From NCBI GenBank assembly GCA_036874045.1, contig CM072339.1:379501-443500 (forward strand): a DNA stretch of 64,000 nt. The letters run 5' to 3'. This stretch comes from Cymodocea nodosa. Lineage: Eukaryota > Streptophyta > Magnoliopsida > Alismatales > Cymodoceaceae. Positions 32,291 to 43,222 of this stretch are shown piece after piece. Made by a program: the position numbers and the translations under genes. Positions within the stretch are counted from its first letter, which is position 1. The number at the start of each line of letters is the position of its first letter. Below the pieces are notes generated by a model. It searched no databases. It worked only from the letters and a program-made list of their open reading frames with translations, and had not been told where the DNA came from.

Positions 32291-34313
32291 CTAAGATCTT
32301 ATGGATCCGAAGTGAGAGAACAGTTCGATCCCGGACCAGAGAAGGCTGCCCCACCTAAACCTCGGCCGCTCCTCCTTCTTGACAACGCCGCCGCTCGAGC
32401 TTACGCAAGCCGGCACGGCACCTCCGACGTTTTGGCTGCACGACGGCCTCCAAATCGGAGTCCTGTTCACCTCCAGCAACACCTTCCCACCAATCTCCCT
32501 TCGGACGGACTCCAGTCTCTCCTGATCCACCTCCCCACCGGAGGTGTCCATCACGAAGAAGCTCCCCACCGCCGTCTCCCCTATGGTGCCGATATCCACC
32601 CCCGTCATCGACAAGCCTTGTTCTCTGAAAACCCTCGTTATGTCCGATAGAAATCCCGTCCTGTTGGGGGTGTACACCTTTAGTCTCAGTCCCTGCGCTC
32701 AAAGCGAAAGTCAACGGCGACGATCATGGGTGAGTGCTAATTGAAACTTGTGGGATTTAAACCAATGGACGACGACACTCACCTGTGATGGTCGCCGCTC
32801 GATCGCCGACACCAGACACGCCGCCACCCTCCTCCTCTCTGTCTCTGAATCTAGAGCGTGCCCATTCATTCGACGTATGAAATATTCCTGAGAAGCGATC
32901 ATCATTTTCGTTGCAAAATGCATAAGATTTACGAGATGATCCTTAATCCGAAACGGCACAAGGAAAAAGCATCACACAAGGGATGGTTCTTCAGAAACGG
33001 CCGAGAGATGTGTACCTGAATAGCAAGATCTCCTTTGGAGCTAACGGCGGCATGGGAAACCTCGTAGGACATGTCTGTAAGCGTGCACACCGTATCAAAC
33101 AGCAGCTTGGGGCGATCCTTACTTGTGATGATGACGACCGAGTATTCTTTGCCCCAACAACATTCGATGGACACATGGGTGTCCTCCGTTGAGACCACTT
33201 CCTCCTCGTCGGACTCGCGGTCTGCTCGCATAAGCTGGTGCAGCTTCCTCTCCGTATGCACCCACCCCACCGTCGGCCCGACCAACCTCACCATGCAACT
33301 CCCGGCCCCATCTTGGTGAGCCCCGATCACGCTTCCCACTTGCTCCTCGATGTGGGTGAGCAGTAGCCTGTCTCGGATGGGTTTCCCCGTGAGCTTGTCG
33401 TTGAGGTACAGCACCATGGCCACGCGGGCTCTGTGGCGCCAGGCCTTGGCGGTCGCCACATGGCAATCGAGATGGGCGAGAACCGCAGAGATTAGGGAAA
33501 GTAGGCCGGGCCTGTCGGGCCCAATCAGCTCGAGAGCCGTGAATTCTTCGAATGGTCGTCTCGGGGAGACTTCTCTGCCCAAGCACGTCGTTACCTTCCT
33601 CTCCATCGCCTCCGCCCTTCTCATCCTGGTCGACACAATGGACTGCTGGATGTACCGGATAAGCGCAGGCTCCGTTATCTTGCTCCCGAAGCGATCCGTC
33701 ACGTGGAAAACTGCGCCACCAAAACCACCGTAGTCAACAACAGGCCTAATTCGAGGATCCAGGAAGGATGACCGGGGGATGAGGACGACGAGTACCATCC
33801 ATGAACCAGCCACCGTCGGAAGATATGTAAGATTTGGAGATGACCAGGTCGAGATCCGTGAGGAGCTGCACCATCTCCAGCAATATCCCGTGCTTGTTGG
33901 CGCTGTCGACCTTAATTTCAGCCGCAATCACAGAAAACAAGGCGAAGGAGATTGAAATTAGAACGACCAGGAACGAAATTCGAAATCAAGCAACGGAACG
34001 ACACGACCAAGAACATGCGTAGATTGGTTCCCATCGAACGCGTGTGGGATGGGTGATACATGGGGAGAGCAGGAGGAACACGAAGTGGAGAAACGGCAAT
34101 GGAAAACCGACCTTGAGGAGGGTGAAGTCGTCCAATGCGTCATTGTCCAGCGAAACACTGCGATCCACGGCAACAGTAAAAAAACAACAACAACAGTGCA
34201 TCGGACGAGAAAGGGAGATCACAGACGACAAACCTTGGCGGGTTGATCCTTTCGTCCCGGAAATCAAATTCCGGGTCGAAGTACGGCCGGAACCCACCCC
34301 CACCCATCTCCAT
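32291..34313 (-). CDS. ACR: ACT domain-repeat protein (ACR family, four ACT domains)
   Basis: ACR proteins are plant regulators built of ACT domains, which bind amino acids or related ligands; their exact ligands are mostly unknown. Exons on the minus strand: 34313-34234, 34157-34112, 33910-33796, 33710-33016, 32887-32783 and 32692-32291. All are in phase and give 480 residues, normal for the family. The start MEMGG...[16 protein letters not shown] matches the ACR N-terminus; an ATG upstream at 34343 is less likely. ACT1 covers about 37-120 ([37 protein letters not shown]). ACT2 is at about 137-215 ([19 protein letters not shown]), ACT3 at about 270-345 ([18 protein letters not shown]) and ACT4 at about 350-425 ([19 protein letters not shown]). 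The Asp-Arg-Pro-Gly-type turn is kept in ACT2, altered to DRPK in ACT3 and NRTG in ACT4, as in relatives. It resembles ACR1 in Arabidopsis; the exact paralogue is uncertain. Confidence 0.93.
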
Positions 34314-37300
34314 GATGACGACGATCCCTTCGTCCCTAAACAAATTAATTCAACGACAAGAGATCGAATGGCACCGCTCAATTAAACTTCCTCCTTATAC
34401 CTTCCCGAGGAAAGATGGATGGTTCGAAGGCGGCAAGGAACCTGACCTCACCGGCCTCGGAGTGGCGCGAGTCACCCGTGGAGGTTTCGAGTCCAGGAGC
34501 GAATCAAGGGCGCAATCGAAGCGAAGGTGGGAGGTTCACACACGGGTGACGACCTTTTTGGCGCACGTAGGGTCCACGGGAGGCAGACGTGTGGGCATGG
34601 ACCAGGCCAGCGGATTCCACACACGTGCTGGCCGGCGTATGAATCTGCGGGACCCACGGAAACCTTTTGTCTTTCTTGCCCTTACTTGATTAATGAAAAA
34701 GGAATAACGCAGATAATTCATGATTAAATAATAACAAGGAATGGAATTATTCGGGATTTGTATTTTTAATCAGCACCAGGCGGTGGCAACTGGTTTTTGT
34801 TCCCTGCAGCAACCACAGCCGTCAACCATTTTTAATTTTTTATGGTCGTGGTGGGCGGGGCGGTTGTTTTCGTACGAAAAGACAGACGCTAGCTGTAAAT
34901 TATACATCACGGTTACTAAAATACTTAAATCTCGACCGTTGTTAGTATAGATTCATGATGGTAGGCGTCAGGCTTACGACAAATAACCCAAGGTGAGCCA
35001 CATATGATGATGTACCAAAACAGTCCGTGATTAGCAAGGATTGTAATCGGACGTCACATGAATATATACAAGGTTAATCCGAGGTTGATGAGGATCTGCC
35101 CACCAGAGGGAGACGTGGAACGTCAATAGGCCGTTAATTAAAAGGAATACTGTAACGTTTGACACGCAATTGTTACTTAAGAGTGATCAAACCTTTTAGC
35201 TGTCGAAGGCAATAAATAATAAAGAAGTTACGTTCGTGTATGGACGGGGAAGCTTTTCGACAGTCTACAATAGCAAAGCGGCAATACAAGTACAACTTGC
35301 GTACAAAGCAATCATTCTTCGGAAAAGGCAACGAACACTCTGCTAAAATCTTCGTCCATTTCTAAATGCTTGTAAAAAAAGGCAATTGTTTTCCTTAATA
35401 TCGTCTTCCCTTTCAAACTCTCAACGACCAAAAATATGACGGCAGATCGACCCCAAGTTGAAACTTGGTTAATCATGTGACGAAAATCCTGTGACAGACA
35501 AAAGGCAACTGCTTGTGATTAAAAAATAATTGGAGAGATCATAAGTATCATAGAATTTCCGTTTTTAAACATGGCTTGTAACGTTTATTGCAATTTTATA
35601 TATGTCGTTAATAATGGAAAGGATATTGTTAGGATCAAAAGACTTGATCAGAAAGGAAGGTGAATGATAATTTTTTTGTTATGTTAACAAGGTATTATTA
35701 TAATCTACATGAATATGATTATCAATTTTACTAAAGTACAATTGAATTTATAAGTTGAAGCATGATAGAGAAGAAGAATTTTTAGTTAGTTCACTTCAAA
35801 GATTACTTAGACTTTACTAATTATTTTCAAAACTTACGATCATTTACTTTAAAGTTAAAGCAATAATCAATCATTCACACTGAACTTTTTGATTGTAGCT
35901 TAAACCAATTAATCTTTAGAAGTTTTAAGGTTGAAATTTCACCAAACCAACCACTTGAATCAGAGATTTGATGCATAAAGCTTTTCAATTGAATTTTCAC
36001 TTACTGCAATTGAATCTAAAATATTTCTATGTATCTCTATATATATGTGTGTATGATAAGTCTATGTTTTCACTATTACTTATTGATCATACTTATATTA
36101 AGAGATGCAATGATCATATTTCATTCAACGGTATTTGTCCTTTTGTATTTACTAAATCAATCAATATCTAATATAGTAAGTTACCGTTGTATGAGTGGTA
36201 GAACTGAAACCTTCCGATATTTCTGATAGTTATCTTTAAAACCTTCCAAAGGATTTCTCAAAACCTTTTGATTTGCCTAAAATGTATTTATGTCTATGTC
36301 ACGTGAGATTTTAAATTAAATACATAAAAACTTTTAAGTTTGAATCGTTCAGCTAAAACCTTTTGATCTTTTTCTACCTTTCAGAATGTTTAGTTTGAAA
36401 CTTTCTGAAAACATTCCTAAAACTTTCTAATTCTTGAGAAGTCTCTTTATACCTGTTATGTGATTTTTTATGTTTGCTACATGAGTTTTCTTTAAAGTTC
36501 AGATACTTGGATTTGTAAACTTTCGAAATATCTTGACTTTTAAATAGTTTTACTTCAAAACATTTCAAAAGATCATTTTGAAAGTATCCAATATTTTGTT
36601 TGTTATTTTTATACTTGTCACGTGAATTTTTAAATTCTTCACGTGAGCCCTCTTTAGTTTTGGTTCATTATTATAAACCTTTCAAAAAATCTCATATTTC
36701 GAATAATTAAACTTCAAACCTTTTGAAAGCTTTATGTGGTACCTTTCGAACATATTCTTTTTTTGGATAGATTCTCTTAGAACACTTTTGATTGACTTGC
36801 AACTATTTTTCTTTAACTTCCATATAATTTTTCTTAAAACTTTCAAAAAGTTTCTTTTTCTAGATAGTTTCTACTTGTAATATTCTAAATTTCTTTTGTG
36901 AGGTGGTAACTATATTTTTAAACTGCTACTTGTAAAATACAATTTAAATTTTTACATTGATTTTTATATTATCAAAAATCCAAAAATCCTTTCAGACATA
37001 ACATATATTTTCCAATTGCAAGGTTCTCCAGCATGTAGAATTTGATAAAGTGACATGTAAGCATGTTGGATTTTAGGAGGATTGAATGGTTTTGACCGGC
37101 ATAACAAATTATTGCTCTGTTTATTAGTTTCAAATTTTATATCGCAGAATCCAGATATAGTCAGGTCGGAGGTTTGGGAATCTTCACAATTTTGTATTAG
37201 AGCTGGATTTTCACCGAATATTCAATAATAAAATCTGATTTCCAGTCAACGTCCATTGATTCTCGGATCCAAGTCATTCAAGAAACACAATTTCTTTTGT

Positions 37301-38757
37301 GAGGCATCTATGAGTTTTACATTTGAATGAAAAGTTAAAAGAATGACCATACATTTTCATGTATCAAACTAAAAGTATCCATAGAAAATATGAAAATTTA
37401 TTATTGATTTTTTTAAAAGTAACAGAAGTAAGATCTTTTACTGATGTTTCATTAGGAGTAACCTGTAGCCATCTGTCTAACAGTTTGTTATGTGTATTTG
37501 ACACAGAAGTAGACAAAAGATTTACTGATTATCATGCTCTCTTTTTATCTATAATAATACAATATAATAGATTCCATTCAATATTTTACGCGTAGCCAAT
37601 TGTAATTTAAATTTCAATAAAAAAAAGAAATTTAATTTCAACATGATAGAATCCAGTCACTGAGTCACACGTGCATGTTACGTCATTTTTTTATGAACCG
37701 AGCGTGACACGATAGAATTAAAAGGTGTTTTCTGTAGGTCCACGTTTTTCTACTTCAATTCAAAGTTGCAGCTGGGATGGAGAAGTGGATCGCCACTCCA
37801 GAGAGCAATTAATAGACAATCTTGGTACAGTTGGTTGGTTTCAAGGACTCACACTGTTTGGCAAGAACCAGGAACCCGAGGTTTCCTGACAACAGCATCC
37901 GGTCCCTGGTAATGTTGCCCAAGCCTGCGTTCACGTTGAAACAAAAAACTGAGACTTGGGAAGAAGAAAAGGGAGGCCCATCGAAGGTTCTCCATATTTT
38001 ATCCAAAATAGCTTTTCCAGGAATATACAACAAAATAAGAGCTGTCTATAAACAGCGGGATACCACATATCCGCAATCCTGCGAATTCAACTAGTCTTCT
38101 CCGTCTAATTCAGCTGTTGGAATGGCAAAAGGCCGAAAACCCAGGCAATGTAACTTTTTCCTCTATTGATAAAGACCCAAAAACTGCTGGAACTGAACCC
38201 AATTACCATCAAAGAGAGTTGATGATTTGCAAAAGTCCACCATATTAATTAATAGATAATGTAACAGGGTAAACAAAACGATTATGAACTTTGCTTATGC
38301 CGCAAGCTCCCAAACACGATCCTGTCAAATGAATTCTGAAAAACTTGGAAGTCTTCCACCGCTTTTGTCACATCCACCATTGTCAATAATATACTCTGCG
38401 TTTTCCCCCATTATAAGAAAAGAAGGCAAATCCTAATGGCATTTATTGAAATTCAACGTCTCAAACCAACTAATACCAACACGGATCAAGAGTAAACAAA
38501 TTGAAAAACGAGCAGAAATTTTGATTTTTTTAAAATCACTACTTTTTGAATAAAGAAAATCATCTGATAATCAAATAAATAAGATTCGGTTGGACTTTTT
38601 TTTTTTTTTTAGTACAGAAATTTTGATTAATGGACTTATAATGATGCACGTGGTAAGTCTAACATGTATGCCAGCAATATTAAGTAATTGAAGTTGGGCA
38701 AAGATCATTGACTCTGGGATGGGAAAGCAATGAATGGCACGAGTAGCTTACCTTTTT
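34314..38757. other. Intergenic spacer, repeat-rich in its centre
   Basis: The first 200-400 bases are the promoter of the ACR gene, with a CACGTG G-box-like core near 34620. 34950-36180 and 37300-38750 hold nothing I can name. 36240-36880 is a degenerate tandem repeat, and 37192-37206 resembles a decayed retroelement primer-binding site, so a worn LTR may span about 35600-37200. Confidence 0.4.
36240..36880. repeat. Degenerate tandem repeat of about 160 bp
   Basis: The same landmarks recur about every 160 bases: an AAACCTTTTGA-like phrase followed by a GTCACGTGA-like phrase. The latter is at 36298, 36455 (GTTATGTGA) and 36617. In units two and three it is followed about 22 bases later by a second CACGTGAG/ACATGAG box (36478, 36638). 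Divergence is high, so this is old. Confidence 0.5.
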
Positions 38758-41700
38758 CTATTTTGATGCCACTAAACTTTTGCCTTCATCTCCCTCCTTA
38801 ATGACTTGCTTGTTTTTCTTTGTCCAATATTCCTCAAGAGGTGGTCCAAATATAGCTTTTCCAGAGACCACACCAATCCTGCAGCCAGAGTAACAATTAA
38901 GCTATACCCAGCGTACTTGTTAGAAAATTTTATCATACAATTTGCAAGTTTTCGATTGCTTTCAAAAACAAGGTAACACAGTTTAATAGATAACATGGTT
39001 CTAGAGTTCCAGGAGACGGTAATTACTTATAATCCCCGCATTATAATAAAAGCATCTAATCTTGTGAGAAAAATAAATTTCCTGAATACAGGTGTTTGGC
39101 ATATATTGACTGGGAAGTAGCCACAACTGGCAACTTCACCATATAAGCAAATTTGATCAAAGCCCAGGAAAATGATTCTACTTCACAATGTGAACCACCC
39201 CACGATCATTTATCACAAAACACCAATTTTATTCAGTTTTGGAGAATGTATCTCACGAACACTTACATCGTGATTCAAAAGGACCAGTTTGGAACAATGA
39301 CAATCAAACAAAATTACATAGGCAACAGAAAATTAAAGTCTTCACAAGAAATTTCACTTGTAATAATAAATAATGACTAAATTTTGTTCCCTAGCTAGAA
39401 AAAAAAATCAGATGGCGTGTCCACATGAATAATATAGCAATGAGCCATGTCAATATACTAGAGCCTTTGATCGTTAATCTCAGCTATATGTTTGGATGAA
39501 CTGGTGGCTGGTCATTTCACAAGATAGAATTGGCAAAAGTCTTTAACCTGAGTGTCACTAAGCTACAAAATGTATGCCACAGTAAATAGAAGGATGAGAG
39601 GCTGCTGATCAATCTCACTTGACATTCTCCCATTTCTATGATTCATTTTAGTGCTACTTTTGGATAAACTTTCTTCCCTTATATTATGTTGCAGATGGAA
39701 GACATACGTGAAACTACAGTATAGAATTGTTGTGGGAAGTAATTAAAATATACCACTTTAAAGCATACGTAGTATTGCATATGGTAAAATTGATTTAAAA
39801 TTTTAGAAAATTGAATGGAATTTGAAAAAAGAGTGAGTAAAAGGAAATGTGAATGCTAATATGATGTTTTTTTAAAAGCTGGATAATAGGAAGTGTCAGT
39901 TAAGCCTCACATCTTGAGACACAAATATACACCAAGGGGTCTTCTTGAGTAGTCCTTAATCAATGCTGAGTAGAGTGTTACTGAAGAGGCAGAGGGATGA
40001 AAGGGGGTCTAAGGTTAAGGGGAATCATCAATTATAATGAGCAAGGGAAGGGATTCATTCATTTCTTTGAACTAGGTGGGCCAATGAGTAAGTCAAAGCC
40101 TTAGTAGAACTGGAGAGGTAAAGGCATAGATCCATCCCTACCTCTAGAAGGAGAATGAGGGTCTTGACCATTCCACCCTACTATGAAAGTACGACTTGCA
40201 GGCTGTCGACTTTCAAAGTTTGAAGTTGGGCCCTCTCATGGAATCGAAGCTGGTCTCGAGGTAAGCTAGAAGGTTGTTTTTTTCTTGACTTTGGCAAAGC
40301 AAAAGATGAAATAAAGGAAAAAGATCATGTGTTGAGTGTCCCCTCCCCTTGAGATCAAAATCATCCCCTCTTCCCTCATTTTTGGTGAATGACTTAATTG
40401 CTTGTTTTGTGAAGCAACTTTCAAAGTAAAAAGAGTGATGCATGGATTTGCCCTGTTGCCTAGTCCCAGAAGAGTTGATTCAAGTGCATACTGATTTCGC
40501 TTGATCACCTAGGATCTTTGTCTCAATTTCTCCCCAACATCATAGAAAGAAAAGAAGAGTGCTTCCCCGTAAAGGTGTGTGAACCTTTCTGATCTTTGAT
40601 CACTTGACTGATCTCAACCCAAACAAAAACGGAATGAGAACAGAAAGTGGGATTCATGGATGATCGCACTTCTGACTTGTTTGTACCTTTCCCACCCCAG
40701 GTTTTATATAAAAGACAAATCTAATGTACAAGATTCTCACTAGTGTGGGGTCTAGAGGCAATCCAATCTTGTACAACCTTACTTCTACAAGTGGAGAGGT
40801 TGTTTTCTAAAATTCAAATCCAGTCTCTAGAGCACAATGAAGCAATTTTTCTCTTAAGTCAAGGCTCAACCTCATGAGCCAATCATGGTATACCTACAGA
40901 AAAATGGAGAGAAGAAAGAATGTTCACCAGTGAAATGGATTGAATTTGTTGTTCATGCAAATTTTCTAGGAAATAAGGATAGGATTGATAAAAATGCTGC
41001 AATATCCTTTTTCTGCATTTTTAATTAAATATAAATTGAGTAAATCAATATGACTAAAAATGAGATTTAGCAAGTATTGATTTGTTCCATGGCCCCCTTA
41101 AATTAATATAACTTGGAAAGCATTTGCAATACTAGGGTAGATTAATGATTTACTATGGTATTTCATTAAATTCTAATCTCGACATCCTACAATATCACTA
41201 AATAAGTCAAATAAACTCTTCATTTTCCTTAAGTTATCACACATCCAAGGAGGGTTTCCTTTTACTTGGCCCTAACTCTATTGGAGAAATCAGGTGGAGA
41301 TATGTTAGGTGTTGGTGAAAATCACACCTTTCCCATATTTTCTCTACTTTTCTCCCTTTTCACGTTTTTTAACTCCCAACACATGCCACATGGCATGACC
41401 TCCACTGTTTGCCTGCTCGATGTGTAGGAGTGGGGGAGCAAAACCATGGTCTTGGTCAATATGGTACTATTTTCCTAAGTAATTAGATTAAATGCAAAAT
41501 TATTAAAAAAGCAATTTCTTTGAATCTTATGCTAGGTGGTAAAGGACTAACCCAAGTCTTCATTACCATGTAAGATTTAGATAAAAATATTACTGATTTC
41601 TTACTAAAGAGATTACACATTTACAAATGGGTCTAAAAGATATCCTAATAGATGAATATATTATAATACATACAACAAACATAACCCAAAGTGTCCAATA

Positions 41701-43078
41701 GACACAATAATATCTCTTGTCAAAAATAAATTTTTATGGAAATTTTCAAAAATATCGAAGATATCAAAGGAAAATGGAGACTGTGTGATACAACTATCCT
41801 AGCTCAAGCTTGGTTTACCTACTCAATTAAGAATCCTCCCCTTCAGCCAATCAAACCACATCAATAGTGTAATGGCAAAAAAGAATAATAACTGTCCTTA
41901 GTTGTGAATGTTTGGATCTATGTCAAGATAAATTAAAAAATTAACGGTATTTATGTAATTTTACCTAAATGCAAGTCATAAAAGTGATTAGAGCTAGTCC
42001 TTAGTTGGACAAATTATTACCCATATATAAAGAACTACACTGAGACAAACCCTTCATTTTTGCCACTAGCACTTGTTTAAGAGAGAGAGGGAGAGAGAAG
42101 GGGGAGGAAGAAATATCATCAATGGGTTCTCTTAGCTATGCAATATTCAAAGGACTAATACTACTTTATGAATATCACCTCTATGAGTATTATAGCTATT
42201 TTCATTGTCCAGTAGGATTTCAGACATGACAGATAGCTTTCCCAAACTTAGTGTGCATTACAAACTTCTACTCACCAATGGTAAGCTCCAACCAATCACA
42301 AACCATCACATGTCCTCCTTAATTGAGTATTTCACCTATCACCACCTCTTATAACGAAGGGCTATAAATACTTGTTTTGTCCCTCCATTACACAATCCTA
42401 GTTCCACATTTCAAAAATCACTTGTCAAGTAATCCCTCATGCCTCATCTCAAAAATTAGATCTCCACCATTGCCTCACTCGATTGACTTAAGCACTATAA
42501 AGTTTTTAGTCTCTCACACCAAGGACAAGTCAATCATCTTTTGCAAACAAGGGTCAATCATTCCCTAAGCTGACTTTCAAGTTAACCAATGCCCATCTAT
42601 AATCCAAATTTGGTTCACTGGTTGTGAGTCTAACTAGTCAAACCAAAGAAAGGGCACTCAAGATCAAAAAGAGAACATAGATTCATTAGGTATTATGCAT
42701 CTTCTTTAATGGATGGCATCAATTTCTTATATATAATCTCGAGATCATATAAACTACAGGCAGTGAATTCCGTGAATTTATCCATATACAATGCATAAGA
42801 AAACACCAAAGAACACCGGCAGAATAGCCACGAAGAGAACCATTTTCATACAAAGAAACTTAAAATCATGATCCTGCCCCATCCCCCCCCCCACATACAC
42901 AAAGCAAAGCACTCGACAATTAGCGCAGCAGTAACAACCAACGAAATAACATACGACTGACGAGAAAAAGAAAAAAAAAATTCGCTTCAGTCCGCCATGA
43001 GAAAATCGAGTGAGAAACTCACACAACAGCTCCTATGACCATCGGAAGCGATAGGAATCCTCTCCGCCTGAACAACAT
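38758..43078 (-). CDS. 58-residue single-span membrane protein, two exons with 4.1-kb intron
   Basis: No long open frame shows this gene; I found it by matching splice phase. Exon 1 (43078-43023) encodes MLFRRRGFLSLPMVIGAV plus two bases. The donor GT|GTGAGT is strong. Exon 2 (38878-38758), after the acceptor GGCTGCAG, completes Val and continues IGVVSGKAIFGPPLEEYW, TKKNKQVIKEGDEGKSLVASK, then TAG. The protein has a basic N-terminus, one hydrophobic span (about residues 8-25) and a charged tail, like small subunits of mitochondrial or other organelle membrane complexes. I do not recognise the family. The ATG context GACGAGATG is good, a TATATAA box lies at 43216-43222, and GGGCC(T/C) site II-like elements lie between. 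An in-frame upstream ATG at 43201 would add 41 residues and overlap the probable transcription start. Extra small exons inside the intron cannot be excluded. Confidence 0.7.
38879..43022 (-). other. Large intron of the small membrane-protein gene
   Basis: Apart from the SINE relic, this intron has LTR-like promoter sequences, for example CCATATATAAAGAAC near 42021-42035 and GGCTATAAATACTTG near 42360, but I cannot pair them into an element. 39900-40640 and 41270-42720 look repeat-derived; the rest is plain AT-rich DNA. Confidence 0.4.
40713..40874 (-). mobile_element. tRNA-derived SINE relic (Au-like)
   Basis: Read on the minus strand this begins GGTTGAGCCTTGACTTAAG, continues AGTTGCTTCAT-like, CTCTAGAGACTGGATTTGAA (the degraded B box) and GAAAACAACCTCTCCACTTG, then GTAAGGTTGTACAAGATTGG. 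Order and wording match the common plant SINE that starts GAGCCTTGGCGCAACGG with a GGTTCGA-type B box. It lies in the intron of the 58-residue protein gene. Its 3' end is not sharply defined. Confidence 0.6.
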
Positions 43079-43215
43079 CTCGTCCTCCTCCTCGCCGTTC
43101 TCTCGATTGGAATCGCAGCATCGACGGGAGTAGAGCAGTGCCCTCCGGGCTCCAGTCCAAGAGGCCGAGAGAGGCCCAGCTCCTCTACCCTCTCTTAACA
43201 TGGGCTTCCGCCTGG

Positions 43216-43222
43216 TTATATA
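43216..43222 (-). promoter_or_regulatory. TATA box of the 58-residue membrane-protein gene
   Basis: TATATAA on the minus strand, 138 bases before the chosen ATG at 43078. It would place transcription start near 43190, just past the alternative upstream ATG at 43201. Confidence 0.55.

Noticed and set aside
37809-38033. Minus-strand frame with IPGKAILDKIW, similar at DNA level (about 20 of 21 bases) to part of exon 2 of the 58-residue gene
   Set aside because: The similarity ends after about 20 bases, there is no fitting splice site and the rest of the frame matches nothing; probably chance.
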